From: G963677085 sp963677085
GTDB taxonomy: Bacteria > Planctomycetota > Planctomycetia > Pirellulales > Thermoguttaceae
Assembly (NCBI GenBank): GCA_963677085.2
Contig: CAXXFH010000004.1
Coordinates: 2,604,001 to 2,668,000 of the forward strand
Direction of reading: 5' to 3'
Length of the DNA: 64,000 bases
Part shown: positions 25,348 through 33,616 of the stretch, one piece after another
Layout of the letters: each line of letters opens with the position of its first letter
Position numbering within the stretch: the stretch's first letter is position 1
Program-made: the position numbers and the translations under genes
Notes under the pieces: generated by a model
What the model was told of the DNA's origin: nothing
Databases searched by the model: none
What the model saw: only the letters and a program-made list of their open reading frames with translations

Positions 25348-26799
25348 AATGGTGTTGTAGCTGCAAAAGGGGATCATGCGGTCGTCGTCGGTCACCACGG
25401 CAATACAGCAGCGTGTCGCCCGAGATGCATCGAACGTCTCGGGGTCCATGAACTGCTTGACAATCACTCGCAACAGTTTCTCGCCTCGCCAGTGGGCCTT
25501 GGTGGCGTTGCGGAAGAACCGTCGGGCCGCCCAGGCACCACGCAGATTACGAAGATTCAGACGCCGCCCTCGGGCAATGCACTTCAGCGCGGGCAGCAAT
25601 TGGCGATACATCGACGAGTCGTAAGAAAGCCGATTTTGTAGCACCGGCGCAACATCGTGATGATTTGCCAATCGGATGAGCGGAAACGGATCGCGACCGC
25701 TACGGCAATGGAGATAGCCGATTTGCGTGCAATAGGGATGCGAACAAGGCAGGGGGAAAATGTCGGAACGTTGAAGCCACGCGACCGAGGTCAATGCGTC
25801 GACGATATCGCTCGACGTAACACGCTGCGAGGAGTCGCCTCTCTCGGCCCGGCCAAAAAACGCCAGGGCTTGAAAAGTCACTCCGGTGACGATCGGGGTC
25901 TTTGCGGCGAATTGCAGAATTTCCGGTACATCGGCCAAATTCTCCGGACAAACGGTGGCTACCAAGATCGTGTTGAGTTGCTTGGCCGCGAGATGGGCAA
26001 GGGCCTGTTCTTTCTCCTCGCGAACATCGGCACCGCGAAGACGTTGTCCGGCGGCGGCCGATGGACCGTCGTACTGCAAGTAAACGTCGAGCACGTCGTT
26101 GAATTCCGCAAGCCCAGCAACAAACGCCGGATCGTTGGCAATTCTTCGCCCGTTGGTGTTCAGCAGAATCCGTGTTGGTTGTCGCCGACGCGTCTCGCGA
26201 AGCAGGTCGAACAACTGCGGATGAAGCGTCGGTTCTCCTCCGGAAATTTGCACGATATCGAGATTGCCTTCGACGCGTTGCAGCGTGTCGAGCCGCCTGG
26301 CAAAATCCGACGGGCTAATGTCGTCGGTGATTGCGCGGTTGGCATAACAAATCGGGCAATGCAAATCGCAGCGATCGGTGATCTCGATCAGGCCGATGCA
26401 GGCATGTTGCTCGTGCTGAGGGCAATAGCCGCAGTCGAGCGGGCAGCCGTCTTTCGTCTCGGTCGAAAACTCCTGCGGTAGCCGACCGTGAATCATCGGC
26501 GCTCGCACTCCCAGGTAGTCTTCGAAGCAGGTGCTCACCAAGCACAAGAACGCCCCGTGCTCGGGGCAATGCTTGTCGAGATACGCTTTGCCGTCGCGCT
26601 CGACGAGTTTCGCCCCGATCGGCCGCTTGCACTCCGGGCATACCGACACGGTTCGGCCGAAATACCGGTGCGGACGCAGTTGTTGTGGCACGGACGAACC
26701 GTCGGTACGCGGTTTCGCTTGGCAGGAACACAACACCGAAAGCGGCGACGGCTTCGCCTGTTGCGGCCGACAGCAAGCTGGGTTGTTACGTTCCACCAT
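25282..26799 (-). CDS. Radical SAM enzyme of the MJ0619/Tes-like group
   Basis: The protein has 505 residues. The radical SAM cluster CxxxCxxC is at C144, C148 and C151 (TDRCDLHCPICYANRA), followed by ISGGEPTLHPQL. N-terminal metal-binding cysteines appear as CPEC (54-57), HCPEHG (77-82) and CPLDCGYC (119-126), the layout of archaeal MJ0619 and tetraether lipid synthase (Tes) proteins, which carry extra iron-sulfur sites. Further cysteines near 345-360 (CSHPYCTQIGYLHC) could bind another cluster. Known relatives join lipid tails or methylate pterins. It leads an operon with Lgt-like and ICMT-like membrane proteins, which favours a lipid substrate; this is inference. Confidence 0.85.
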   Translation of the reverse strand: MVERNNPACCRPQQAKPSPLSVLCSCQAKPRTDGSSVPQQLRPHRYFGRTVSVCPECKRPIGAKLVERDGKAYLDKHCPEHGAFLCLVSTCFEDYLGVRAPMIHGRLPQEFSTETKDGCPLDCGYCPQHEQHACIGLIEITDRCDLHCPICYANRAITDDISPSDFARRLDTLQRVEGNLDIVQISGGEPTLHPQLFDLLRETRRRQPTRILLNTNGRRIANDPAFVAGLAEFNDVLDVYLQYDGPSAAAGQRLRGADVREEKEQALAHLAAKQLNTILVATVCPENLADVPEILQFAAKTPIVTGVTFQALAFFGRAERGDSSQRVTSSDIVDALTSVAWLQRSDIFPLPCSHPYCTQIGYLHCRSGRDPFPLIRLANHHDVAPVLQNRLSYDSSMYRQLLPALKCIARGRRLNLRNLRGAWAARRFFRNATKAHWRGEKLLRVIVKQFMDPETFDASRATRCCIAVVTDDDRMIPFCSYNTIHRAAEPPAKRCYRTQPGTRSR

Positions 26800-26929
26800 T
26801 TCTCACCCTTTGTTGCGCCGGGAGGTTTTCTTCCCGGACTGAGTGAGGGCCATTATTGTCGATGCTGGTAGGGCGTCAAGACGGTGGAACCGGACAACAC
26901 GCCTGCCAGGGTGCAAAACGGCGGTTCAA

Positions 26930-29512
26930 CTACGGTTGCCCCAGCCGCACAACGTCGTGCCCCTGGCTCTCGACGTCGACAATGCGCTGCCCGTCGACGA
27001 GCACCTGGTACTTCACCCCGGGCTGGGCGTCAATCTCGGCCGTGCCGTTGCCCAGAGTGACGGGGAAGGGGGCGACCACGCGGTGGTCGCCGTCGATGGC
27101 CACCGCCAGGGCGTCGAGCTTGCCGTCGAGCACGCGACGCAACGAAACCAGGGCACACGGGTTGATCCGCCACGGCCGACGCTCTTGTTGTGTCAGTTCG
27201 AGCGAGTCGGGCAGCAAGCCCACCCATTGCCCGTCGGGATACTGCATTTGCTCGGCCGTAATGAGAATTCCTCGGGCAAGATGGTCCCAGTCGAGCGTCT
27301 CGTCGTGTGGGGCCAACAGGTGCAGGGCGTAGGCGTAGACGCCGCCGACCCATTGCACGGGCAGGCCAATCCACAGCGGTGCCTGCCAGTTGGTCGCTCC
27401 ATAGACGGGCGGTGTGCCGTAGAGCATCGTCGGATGACAGCTCCAAAGATAGACGAACGGCACGCCCGAGAGGGCCCAGCGCCGGGCGTCGGCCAGGTAA
27501 CTTTTGTCACCGGTCAGTTCGTAGCCCCGCACGTAGGCCCACACCAAGTAGGCCGAGGCCAATTGGTCGGGCGTGTGCAGCGAGAGTTCCCAGGTTTGGG
27601 CTCCCCGCGGCGTGCGGAAGCGGCGCATGTAGTCGAGTGTTTTGCAGGCGGCGGCCAGGGCCTTACGGTCGCCGGTTGCCCGGGCGTATTCCAGCAACTG
27701 CATGGCTGGCAACGCACAATAGCCGCTGGCCGTGTCCTCGAAATGCCCTTGGGTGTATTTGCCCTGGTAATGGAACGAGCCGTCGGGCTGCTGGCGACGC
27801 AAGATATCGTCGACTTGTCGTCGTTGGTGATCAAGCCACTGTCGCGCCCTGCCCGTGACGAAATAAATGGCCGAGTTGCGAATATGGGCCCCGCCGGGAA
27901 CCAGTTGCGGCAGTTCAGGCGCATGGCCGGTCAGCCGCCAAATGGTCGACGCATGGTCGGCAAAGGGATGGCGTGCCCAGTGGTCTTCGGCGCAGTGCCC
28001 CCAACCTTGCTCGGTGTGTAGTGGACCGTTGAGAGCTGCCAGGCAGAGGGCCCATTGCTCTTCTTCGGTACGCGGCGCCTTGGGCAGCGGCGGCAGCCCT
28101 CCGTTGTGCTGTACGGCCCAGCGGATTTGGTCTTCCAGCGAATCCGCGGTGACGCGAACGACGGCCTCGATCCGTTGGCCCCGCAACGCCATGCGATGGT
28201 CCGGCGTCTGGTCGAAGAAGTTGGGCACGGCAAAAATGGGCTGCAATTGCATGTCGCGCCAGGTTACAGCGACCGACGCCCGATCGGTCCGAACGGCCAT
28301 CAGCGGCAGGGTAACCTTCAGCCGATCGGGAGCGAAGCGAAACCGCTCGTTGGTTTCCACGTCGAGCAACGACGAGCTGGTTTCGCCCTTGCCCAGGTAT
28401 TCCAAGCCGGCGAACAGCTCTTGCTCCAGGTCGCCCAGGGTACGCACGACGGGTCCCTCGCACGGCTTTTCGCTGTCGATGGTTACTGCCAGTTCGTCGC
28501 CATCGAGGTCGATTTTTACGGTCACGCCGTCGCCCTGCAGTTGTACGGCTGCGGGCTTCACGCGGTCGTTAGCCTTTTGCGGTTGGGGCTGCTTGGGGGC
28601 TACCTCATGAAGCTCGGGCAGTAAGCCGTCGAAGTGGACAATCGGAGCGAGGAGGGCCACAAGCTTGCCGTCGCGATAAATACGGGCGATGCGGCCGTTG
28701 CGTCCCACCTGCAACTCAAGCGGCCCCGTCTTGCGGATGGTCCATTCGGCCTGGGCCGACGGATGATGCACGAACAGCGTACGGCGAAACGGCGAGAAGC
28801 CGGCTGCCTTCAACACGAGCGACACCGCTTCGAGTGGCTGCGATTTATCGAGCGGTTTAGTCAAAACCCATTGCTCACCGGCGTCGAATGTGCGTTGTAT
28901 TGTATCGATCTCAATGGTTTGCTTCGCTTCGCTCGTGTTGACCAGCGCGAATTGGACCTCGTCGGGCAACACGTTGATCTGCTGGATTGCCACGGGAAAC
29001 ACCGACACGGCATCCAGTTCGACATGGTCGATTTCTACCACTCCGGCAGCCGAGCCGGGATCTACCCTCAAACCGGTTAGCCGGTCGTCGGCCTCGACTC
29101 GGGCCGTGTAGTCGTGCCACTGGCCGTCGTGGATCATCGGGAAACGGGCGGATCGGTCTTCCGAATACCCGGGCGAGGTTTGCGTGGCCCAGTAGACGCA
29201 ACCGCCGCCGGAGGTTTTGCTCCGGGCCTTTAACCGCACGAGGTACGTTCCTTTGGGCAGATCGACGTGCCGATGGAAATACGGATCGTCGCCCGACGCT
29301 TGGACCTTCAGCACATGGTCGTCGACCGACAAGGCACATTCGTGCAACGGGGCCCAACCTTGGGCGTTCTCGTCGAACCGCCATGCCGTTGCCGGTCGAG
29401 TGACTTCGGGGCGAGTGACGACATCGATTTGCGGGATGGCGTTGCTCGGCAGCGTAGTACTTACCTGCGAAATGGCACTACCCAAAAGGACGGTCAAAAT
29501 GCAGTGAAACAT
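26930..29512 (-). CDS. Large secreted protein with an alpha/alpha-toroid-like C-terminal domain
   Basis: The protein has 860 residues from the ATG at 29512, chosen because a signal peptide (MFHCILTVLLGSAISQVSTT) begins there; 16 upstream codons are in frame but unlikely to be used. An N-terminal beta-sandwich (about 40-170, HRHVDLPKGTYLVRLKARSK) looks carbohydrate-binding-like. A second beta domain follows. The C-terminal half (about 470-770), with WLDHQRRQVDDILRRQQPDG, YCALPAMQLLEYARATGDRK and further helical repeats, fits an (alpha/alpha)6 toroid of polysaccharide-active enzymes. No catalytic residues can be assigned. It may act on glycans outside the cytoplasm, like the GH28 gene at 31604. 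Confidence 0.65.
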   Translation of the reverse strand: MFHCILTVLLGSAISQVSTTLPSNAIPQIDVVTRPEVTRPATAWRFDENAQGWAPLHECALSVDDHVLKVQASGDDPYFHRHVDLPKGTYLVRLKARSKTSGGGCVYWATQTSPGYSEDRSARFPMIHDGQWHDYTARVEADDRLTGLRVDPGSAAGVVEIDHVELDAVSVFPVAIQQINVLPDEVQFALVNTSEAKQTIEIDTIQRTFDAGEQWVLTKPLDKSQPLEAVSLVLKAAGFSPFRRTLFVHHPSAQAEWTIRKTGPLELQVGRNGRIARIYRDGKLVALLAPIVHFDGLLPELHEVAPKQPQPQKANDRVKPAAVQLQGDGVTVKIDLDGDELAVTIDSEKPCEGPVVRTLGDLEQELFAGLEYLGKGETSSSLLDVETNERFRFAPDRLKVTLPLMAVRTDRASVAVTWRDMQLQPIFAVPNFFDQTPDHRMALRGQRIEAVVRVTADSLEDQIRWAVQHNGGLPPLPKAPRTEEEQWALCLAALNGPLHTEQGWGHCAEDHWARHPFADHASTIWRLTGHAPELPQLVPGGAHIRNSAIYFVTGRARQWLDHQRRQVDDILRRQQPDGSFHYQGKYTQGHFEDTASGYCALPAMQLLEYARATGDRKALAAACKTLDYMRRFRTPRGAQTWELSLHTPDQLASAYLVWAYVRGYELTGDKSYLADARRWALSGVPFVYLWSCHPTMLYGTPPVYGATNWQAPLWIGLPVQWVGGVYAYALHLLAPHDETLDWDHLARGILITAEQMQYPDGQWVGLLPDSLELTQQERRPWRINPCALVSLRRVLDGKLDALAVAIDGDHRVVAPFPVTLGNGTAEIDAQPGVKYQVLVDGQRIVDVESQGHDVVRLGQP

Positions 29513-29834
29513 CGCGTGCTCCTTATTGCGGGGAATCTGACCGGATTGTCGGTCGCCCATAGCGGCCCGTCAACTTTTTGCGGGTTTTTCAACGGAAAAT
29601 GCCGGAAAATGGCTGGAAAAGCAGGTCGTTCGCGGCGCGAACACCCGTTTCCCGCTCGTTGCGATACTTTGCGTGGAAACGAAGGGAAGGACTCGTTGGT
29701 CGGTGGGACGGCCTTGTCGCCCACCCGCAGCGTGGGGTACGATTAATAACTTACATTTGGTTATTCCCTCGTTCCCACGTTTCTGCGTGGGAACCAGTAA
29801 ACTAACTCACTCGACCCTTGCGGAAGCATTTCCC
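29513..29834. other. Divergent intergenic region
   Basis: The region lies between divergent genes and should contain both promoters. It contains a dispersed hairpin CGTTCCCACG/CGTGGGAACC (about 29770-29798), related to common planctomycete intergenic repeats. No coding frame is supported. Confidence 0.5.
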
Positions 29835-31187
29835 ATGCCCCGTCGTAATATCGTTGCCCTGCTGCTGATAAGTCTCGTCTCGCTGGTCTGTTACCGGAGC
29901 GTGCAGAGTAGTCGCGCCGGGCGCGTGTTATCCGACGCGATCGAACGCATCGAGCAACGCTACCTCGAACCGATCGACGAAGAGGCCCTTTTCGAAGGGG
30001 CCATGCAGGGGATGGTCAGCCAATTAGACGACTACTCCGCCTACATTCCGCCGGTCAACTTACAGGAGTTTAACGAGTCGCTCGAACAGCAGTTCGGTGG
30101 CGTGGGCATGGAGGTGGGACTCGACCCGAAGACCAATCAGCTTACCGTGATGAGCCCTTTGGTCGGCTCGCCCGCCTACGAGGCCGGTATTCGCCCCGGA
30201 GATAAGATTCTGCGGATCGACGGCAAGAGCACCCAGGGAATGTCGTTGAAAGACTCCGTCGCCCTGATGCACGGGGATCCCGGCGAGCCGGTCACCATTA
30301 CCATCCAACACGAAGGCGAAGACGAACCGGTCGAGTTGACGATCATTCGGGCGATCATCCAGGTGGATACCGTACTGGGCGACACCCGAAACGCCGACGG
30401 CTCGTGGAACTTTTTCCTCGAAGGAAACGACAAGATCGGCTACCTGCGAATCAATACGTTTGCCGAGAACACGGCCGGCGAGCTGCGCGAGGCGCTCGAG
30501 TGGCTTGTCGAACACGACATGCAGGCATTGATTCTCGACCTGCGCGACGACCCGGGCGGATTGCTCAACGCGGCCGTCGACGTGTGCGATACGTTCATCG
30601 AGTCGGGCGTGATTGTGTCGACACGCGGGCGCGACGGGCACATCATCCGTGCCGAGGAGGCTACGCCCGGCGATACGTTCACCGATTTTCCGATGGCCGT
30701 GCTCGTAAACCACATGAGCGCTAGTGCCAGCGAGATCGTGGCCGCCTGTCTGCAAGACCACAAGCGGGCGATTATCGTGGGTCAGCGCACTTGGGGCAAG
30801 GGAACCGTTCAGGAGGTCGTCGAGTTGGACGATAATCGCGGTGCCCTGAAACTGACCACGGCCAGTTACTGGCGCCCCAGCGAGAAAAACATCCATCGCC
30901 GCAAGAACGCCAAGGAAGAGGACGATTGGGGTGTAAGTCCTGATAAGGGTTTTGAACTGAAGCTCGACGAGGAAGAAGAGAGCAAGCTCCGCATCGCCCG
31001 GCTGAAACGGGACATCTACCGCCGGACCGACGGCGACTCCGAGAAGCCGCCCGAGCCGTTCGTCGATCCGCAGTTGAACCTGGCCGTCGAGTATCTCGAA
31101 AAGGTATTGGCCGAGGGGCACGACGACGGAGGGGGTGAGCAGAAGTCGGAAGTCGGAGATCAGAAGTTGGAATCGGCGCGAGAGTGA
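29835..31187 (+). CDS. S41-family C-terminal processing protease (CtpA-like)
   Basis: The protein has 450 residues from the ATG at 29835, where an N-terminal hydrophobic anchor begins (NIVALLLISLVSLVCYRS). A PDZ domain covers about 90-180 (LVGSPAYEAGIRPGDKILRI). The protease core has LRDDPGGLLNAAVDVCD, the serine-containing NHMSASASEIVAACLQDHKR (about 293-312) and the lysine in GQRTWGKGTVQEV (about 316-328), forming the Ser-Lys catalytic pair. Such proteases trim or degrade extracytoplasmic proteins from the C-terminus. The tail is charged and ends with repeat-derived residues. No obvious partner gene is adjacent. Confidence 0.94.
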   Translation: MPRRNIVALLLISLVSLVCYRSVQSSRAGRVLSDAIERIEQRYLEPIDEEALFEGAMQGMVSQLDDYSAYIPPVNLQEFNESLEQQFGGVGMEVGLDPKTNQLTVMSPLVGSPAYEAGIRPGDKILRIDGKSTQGMSLKDSVALMHGDPGEPVTITIQHEGEDEPVELTIIRAIIQVDTVLGDTRNADGSWNFFLEGNDKIGYLRINTFAENTAGELREALEWLVEHDMQALILDLRDDPGGLLNAAVDVCDTFIESGVIVSTRGRDGHIIRAEEATPGDTFTDFPMAVLVNHMSASASEIVAACLQDHKRAIIVGQRTWGKGTVQEVVELDDNRGALKLTTASYWRPSEKNIHRRKNAKEEDDWGVSPDKGFELKLDEEEESKLRIARLKRDIYRRTDGDSEKPPEPFVDPQLNLAVEYLEKVLAEGHDDGGGEQKSEVGDQKLESARE

Positions 31188-31603
31188 GTTCTTTCCTGGT
31201 TCCCAAGCTCCGGCTTGGGAATCCACTTTGAGCGAAGCTCTGCTTCGCGGAACCCGGTACCGCTTTCGACATCCGTCAAGTACTCTGTTTTTGATCGCGA
31301 AAACGCGAAGACGCGAAAGACAGATGGTCATTTTTTCGCGATTTCGCCACTTCACCCTTTCGCGAGCCCCTTTTCTCCTACCCAAGCTCCTGCTTGGGAC
31401 CGAGTGGAGTCGTCGGGGTATCTATCTCTGCCGCATTGTGTTTTTTCTTTGCACAAAGCGTCTCCCATTCCGGGAAATTGGGCTGTCGTGGTCGCGAAAA
31501 AGCTTGCATCGTCCGGCCGATAGCTCACACTGTAGCTGCGTGTTGAAAATCCAGCACGTATAGTCCCTCCTTCTTCTCCCACCCGACAAAGGAGCCTTCG
31601 GCC
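31188..31603. other. Intergenic region with dispersed repeats
   Basis: The region contains a CCCAAGCTCCGGCTTGGGA unit (31197-31225) with GAAGCTCTGCTTCGCGG, GCGAAAACGCGAAGACGCG repeats near 31297-31320, a second CCCAAGCTCCTGCTTGGGA unit (about 31381-31399) and an AAAGGAG ribosome binding site at about 31588. No gene is seen. Confidence 0.55.
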
Positions 31604-33196
31604 ATGACAACCCAAAGCTACTTTCGGTCTCTCGTGTGTTTCGGATGGTTGGCTCTTTGCTGCCTGACTGGCAGCCCGAATTGGCTTCTGGCTGCCGAGA
31701 ACACTTCACTGGCCTCCAAGGACAGCTACGACGTGCGCCAATTCGGCGCCGTTGGCGATGGCAAAACTCTCGACACGGCGGCCATCCAAAAGGCGGTCGA
31801 CACGTGTGCGGCCGAAGGCGGCGGGAAAGTCTGCCTTCGCAGCGGCACATTTCTTGCCGGGACAATCATTCTGAAGAGCAACGTCACGCTCTACGTGGAA
31901 GCCGGCGCCACCTTGCTCGGTAGCCGCAACATGGACGACTATCCCGACATCAATCCCAAAATCAAATACCTCTACAGCACTCGCTTCACGAAGTACATGA
32001 TCTATGCCGAGGGGGCCGAAAACATCGGGATCGCCGGGCGAGGAACGATCGACGGCCAGGGCAAGTTCTATACCAATCCCCATGGGGATAAACTGCGGCC
32101 CTACATCGTGCGGTTTGCCGAGTGCAGGAACGTCCGTGTCACGGGCGTTACGTTCCTCAACTCGGCCCGATGGCTTTCGCACTACCTGGCTTGCGAGGAC
32201 GTGGTGATCGACGGCGTCACGATTAAGTGCAAGATCGGGGTGAATCGCGACGGGATCGACGTGGATAGCTGCCGTTGGGTGCGGATTTCCAATTGCCATA
32301 TCTGCTCGGGTGACGACGCCATCGTGCTGAAGGCCACCGCCCATCGCCTCTGCCAGCATGTGACCGTGACCAACTGTGTGCTCAGTGCCAGCCCCAGCGC
32401 GTTCAAGCTGGGCACCGAATCGAACGGCGGCTTCGAGGATATCACGTGTAGCAACTGCACGATCTACGACTCGGGCTACTCCGGTATCGGACTGATGATG
32501 GTCGACGGTGCTACGCTCAAACGGGTGAATATCTCGAACATCACGATGCATAACGTCCATGCGGCGATCTTCATCCGGTTGGGCAATCGCGCCCGACCGT
32601 TGCCCGACGAGGAGAAGCCCGGTATGGGCGCTTTGCAGGACGTCATGATCAACAACGTGCAGGGTGGTGTGGTCGGCGACGCGGGCTGTTCGATTACCGG
32701 TATCGAAGGCCACTACGCCGAAAACATCACGCTCGACAATATCCGCCTGCACTTCGTCGGCGGCGGTGCCAAGGAACTCGCCACGCGCGAAGTGTCCGAG
32801 AAAGAAGCCTCGTATCCGTGTGGTCGGATGTTCGGAAAGCTGCCAGCCTATGGATTCTACTGCCGCCACGTGAAGAACCTGCGGCTGCACAACGTCGACC
32901 TCGACTTCGACAAGCCGGATCACCGCCCGGCGATTGTCTGCGACGACGTGATCGATCTCGATCTGGCCGGCCTACGGGCGGGCATCTCGGAGGAAGCCGA
33001 CTGCGTCGTACGGCTGAAAAACGTGCAAGGCGCCTTGATTCACGACAACCGCACGCCTCAGCCCGTGGCGACCATGCTGCGTGTTGAAGGAAAGCAAACT
33101 CGCGATATCGCCGTGCTGGGCAATGATTTTCGCCAAGCCAAGCAGGCGGTAACCCAGGGCGACGACGTGCCCGACGCGGCCGTGTTGGTGAAGTAG
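31604..33196 (+). CDS. Secreted glycoside hydrolase family 28 (polygalacturonase-like)
   Basis: The protein has 530 residues. A signal peptide (about 1-33) precedes the right-handed beta-helix, which starts YDVRQFGAVGDGKTLDTAAI (about 46-65), the pectate-lyase/GH28 opening. GH28 enzymes hydrolyse polygalacturonan or related chains by inversion. The catalytic region NRDGIDVDSCRWVRISNC followed by CSGDDAIVLKA (about 213-246) carries the aspartates of NxD and DD. Beta-helix rungs continue to about residue 500. AAGGAG lies ten bases before the ATG. It may help degrade algal or plant polysaccharides; the exact substrate is not predictable. Confidence 0.9.
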   Translation: MTTQSYFRSLVCFGWLALCCLTGSPNWLLAAENTSLASKDSYDVRQFGAVGDGKTLDTAAIQKAVDTCAAEGGGKVCLRSGTFLAGTIILKSNVTLYVEAGATLLGSRNMDDYPDINPKIKYLYSTRFTKYMIYAEGAENIGIAGRGTIDGQGKFYTNPHGDKLRPYIVRFAECRNVRVTGVTFLNSARWLSHYLACEDVVIDGVTIKCKIGVNRDGIDVDSCRWVRISNCHICSGDDAIVLKATAHRLCQHVTVTNCVLSASPSAFKLGTESNGGFEDITCSNCTIYDSGYSGIGLMMVDGATLKRVNISNITMHNVHAAIFIRLGNRARPLPDEEKPGMGALQDVMINNVQGGVVGDAGCSITGIEGHYAENITLDNIRLHFVGGGAKELATREVSEKEASYPCGRMFGKLPAYGFYCRHVKNLRLHNVDLDFDKPDHRPAIVCDDVIDLDLAGLRAGISEEADCVVRLKNVQGALIHDNRTPQPVATMLRVEGKQTRDIAVLGNDFRQAKQAVTQGDDVPDAAVLVK

Positions 33197-33616
33197 GCGC
33201 CGTTCGCCAGGTGACTTTTTCGCCGGGTGCCATGCGCACGCAAGCGTGGGCATGTTTGTCGGATTCTCGGTCCGCCCACCTACTGCGAAGCAGTTGCACA
33301 GTCCAGGGTGTTGGGTGCGCTGCGCGACCCTGGGCTGTGTCGTTTTACACCGTTGGTGTGAGTACGGCAAAGACTTCGGTCTCAAATACTGGCCGCCCCC
33401 CCCGGCGCTTTCCTGCTAATAGGCGCTCTCCGCGCAATCCGAACGGTCCGTGGTAGTCCCGTTTTGCGATACGAACCGATTGTATTAACGCGTGGAAAAG
33501 TCCTCAGCCAGGTTCTCTAGACGCCCGATTTAACTCTAGAGAAAACGGGCGAAGTTTTTCGGCTCCGCGTTGAGTGGGGTTTCCTGAACGCTCCAGACAG
33601 ACACAAGGGGTGCGCA
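33197..33616. other. Intergenic region between GH28 and the CheW-REC-HPt gene
   Basis: It holds a CGTGGGCATG-type repeat at 33231-33253, the terminator-like hairpin at 33297-33339 and an AT-richer stretch (33520-33560) that may include the promoter of the next gene. No coding frame is supported. Confidence 0.5.
33297..33339. terminator. Hairpin downstream of the GH28 gene
   Basis: CACAGTCCAGGGT pairs with ACCCTGGGCTGTG around a GC-rich loop and is followed by TCGTTTTAC. It is about 100 bases after the GH28 stop. A degenerate CATGCGCACGC/GCGTGGGCATG repeat lies just upstream (33231-33253). Confidence 0.6.

Noticed and set aside
25282..26799. Calling the radical SAM protein a tetraether lipid synthase outright
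   Set aside because: The cysteine layout fits the group, but substrate cannot be derived from sequence and relatives also act on pterins.
30060..31385. Minus-strand frame of 441 codons opposite the S41 protease
   Set aside because: Shadow frame; the S41 protease has clear catalytic and PDZ motifs on the plus strand.
31706..32923. Minus-strand frame of 405 codons opposite GH28
   Set aside because: The plus strand has all GH28 motifs and a ribosome binding site; the antisense product has no motif.
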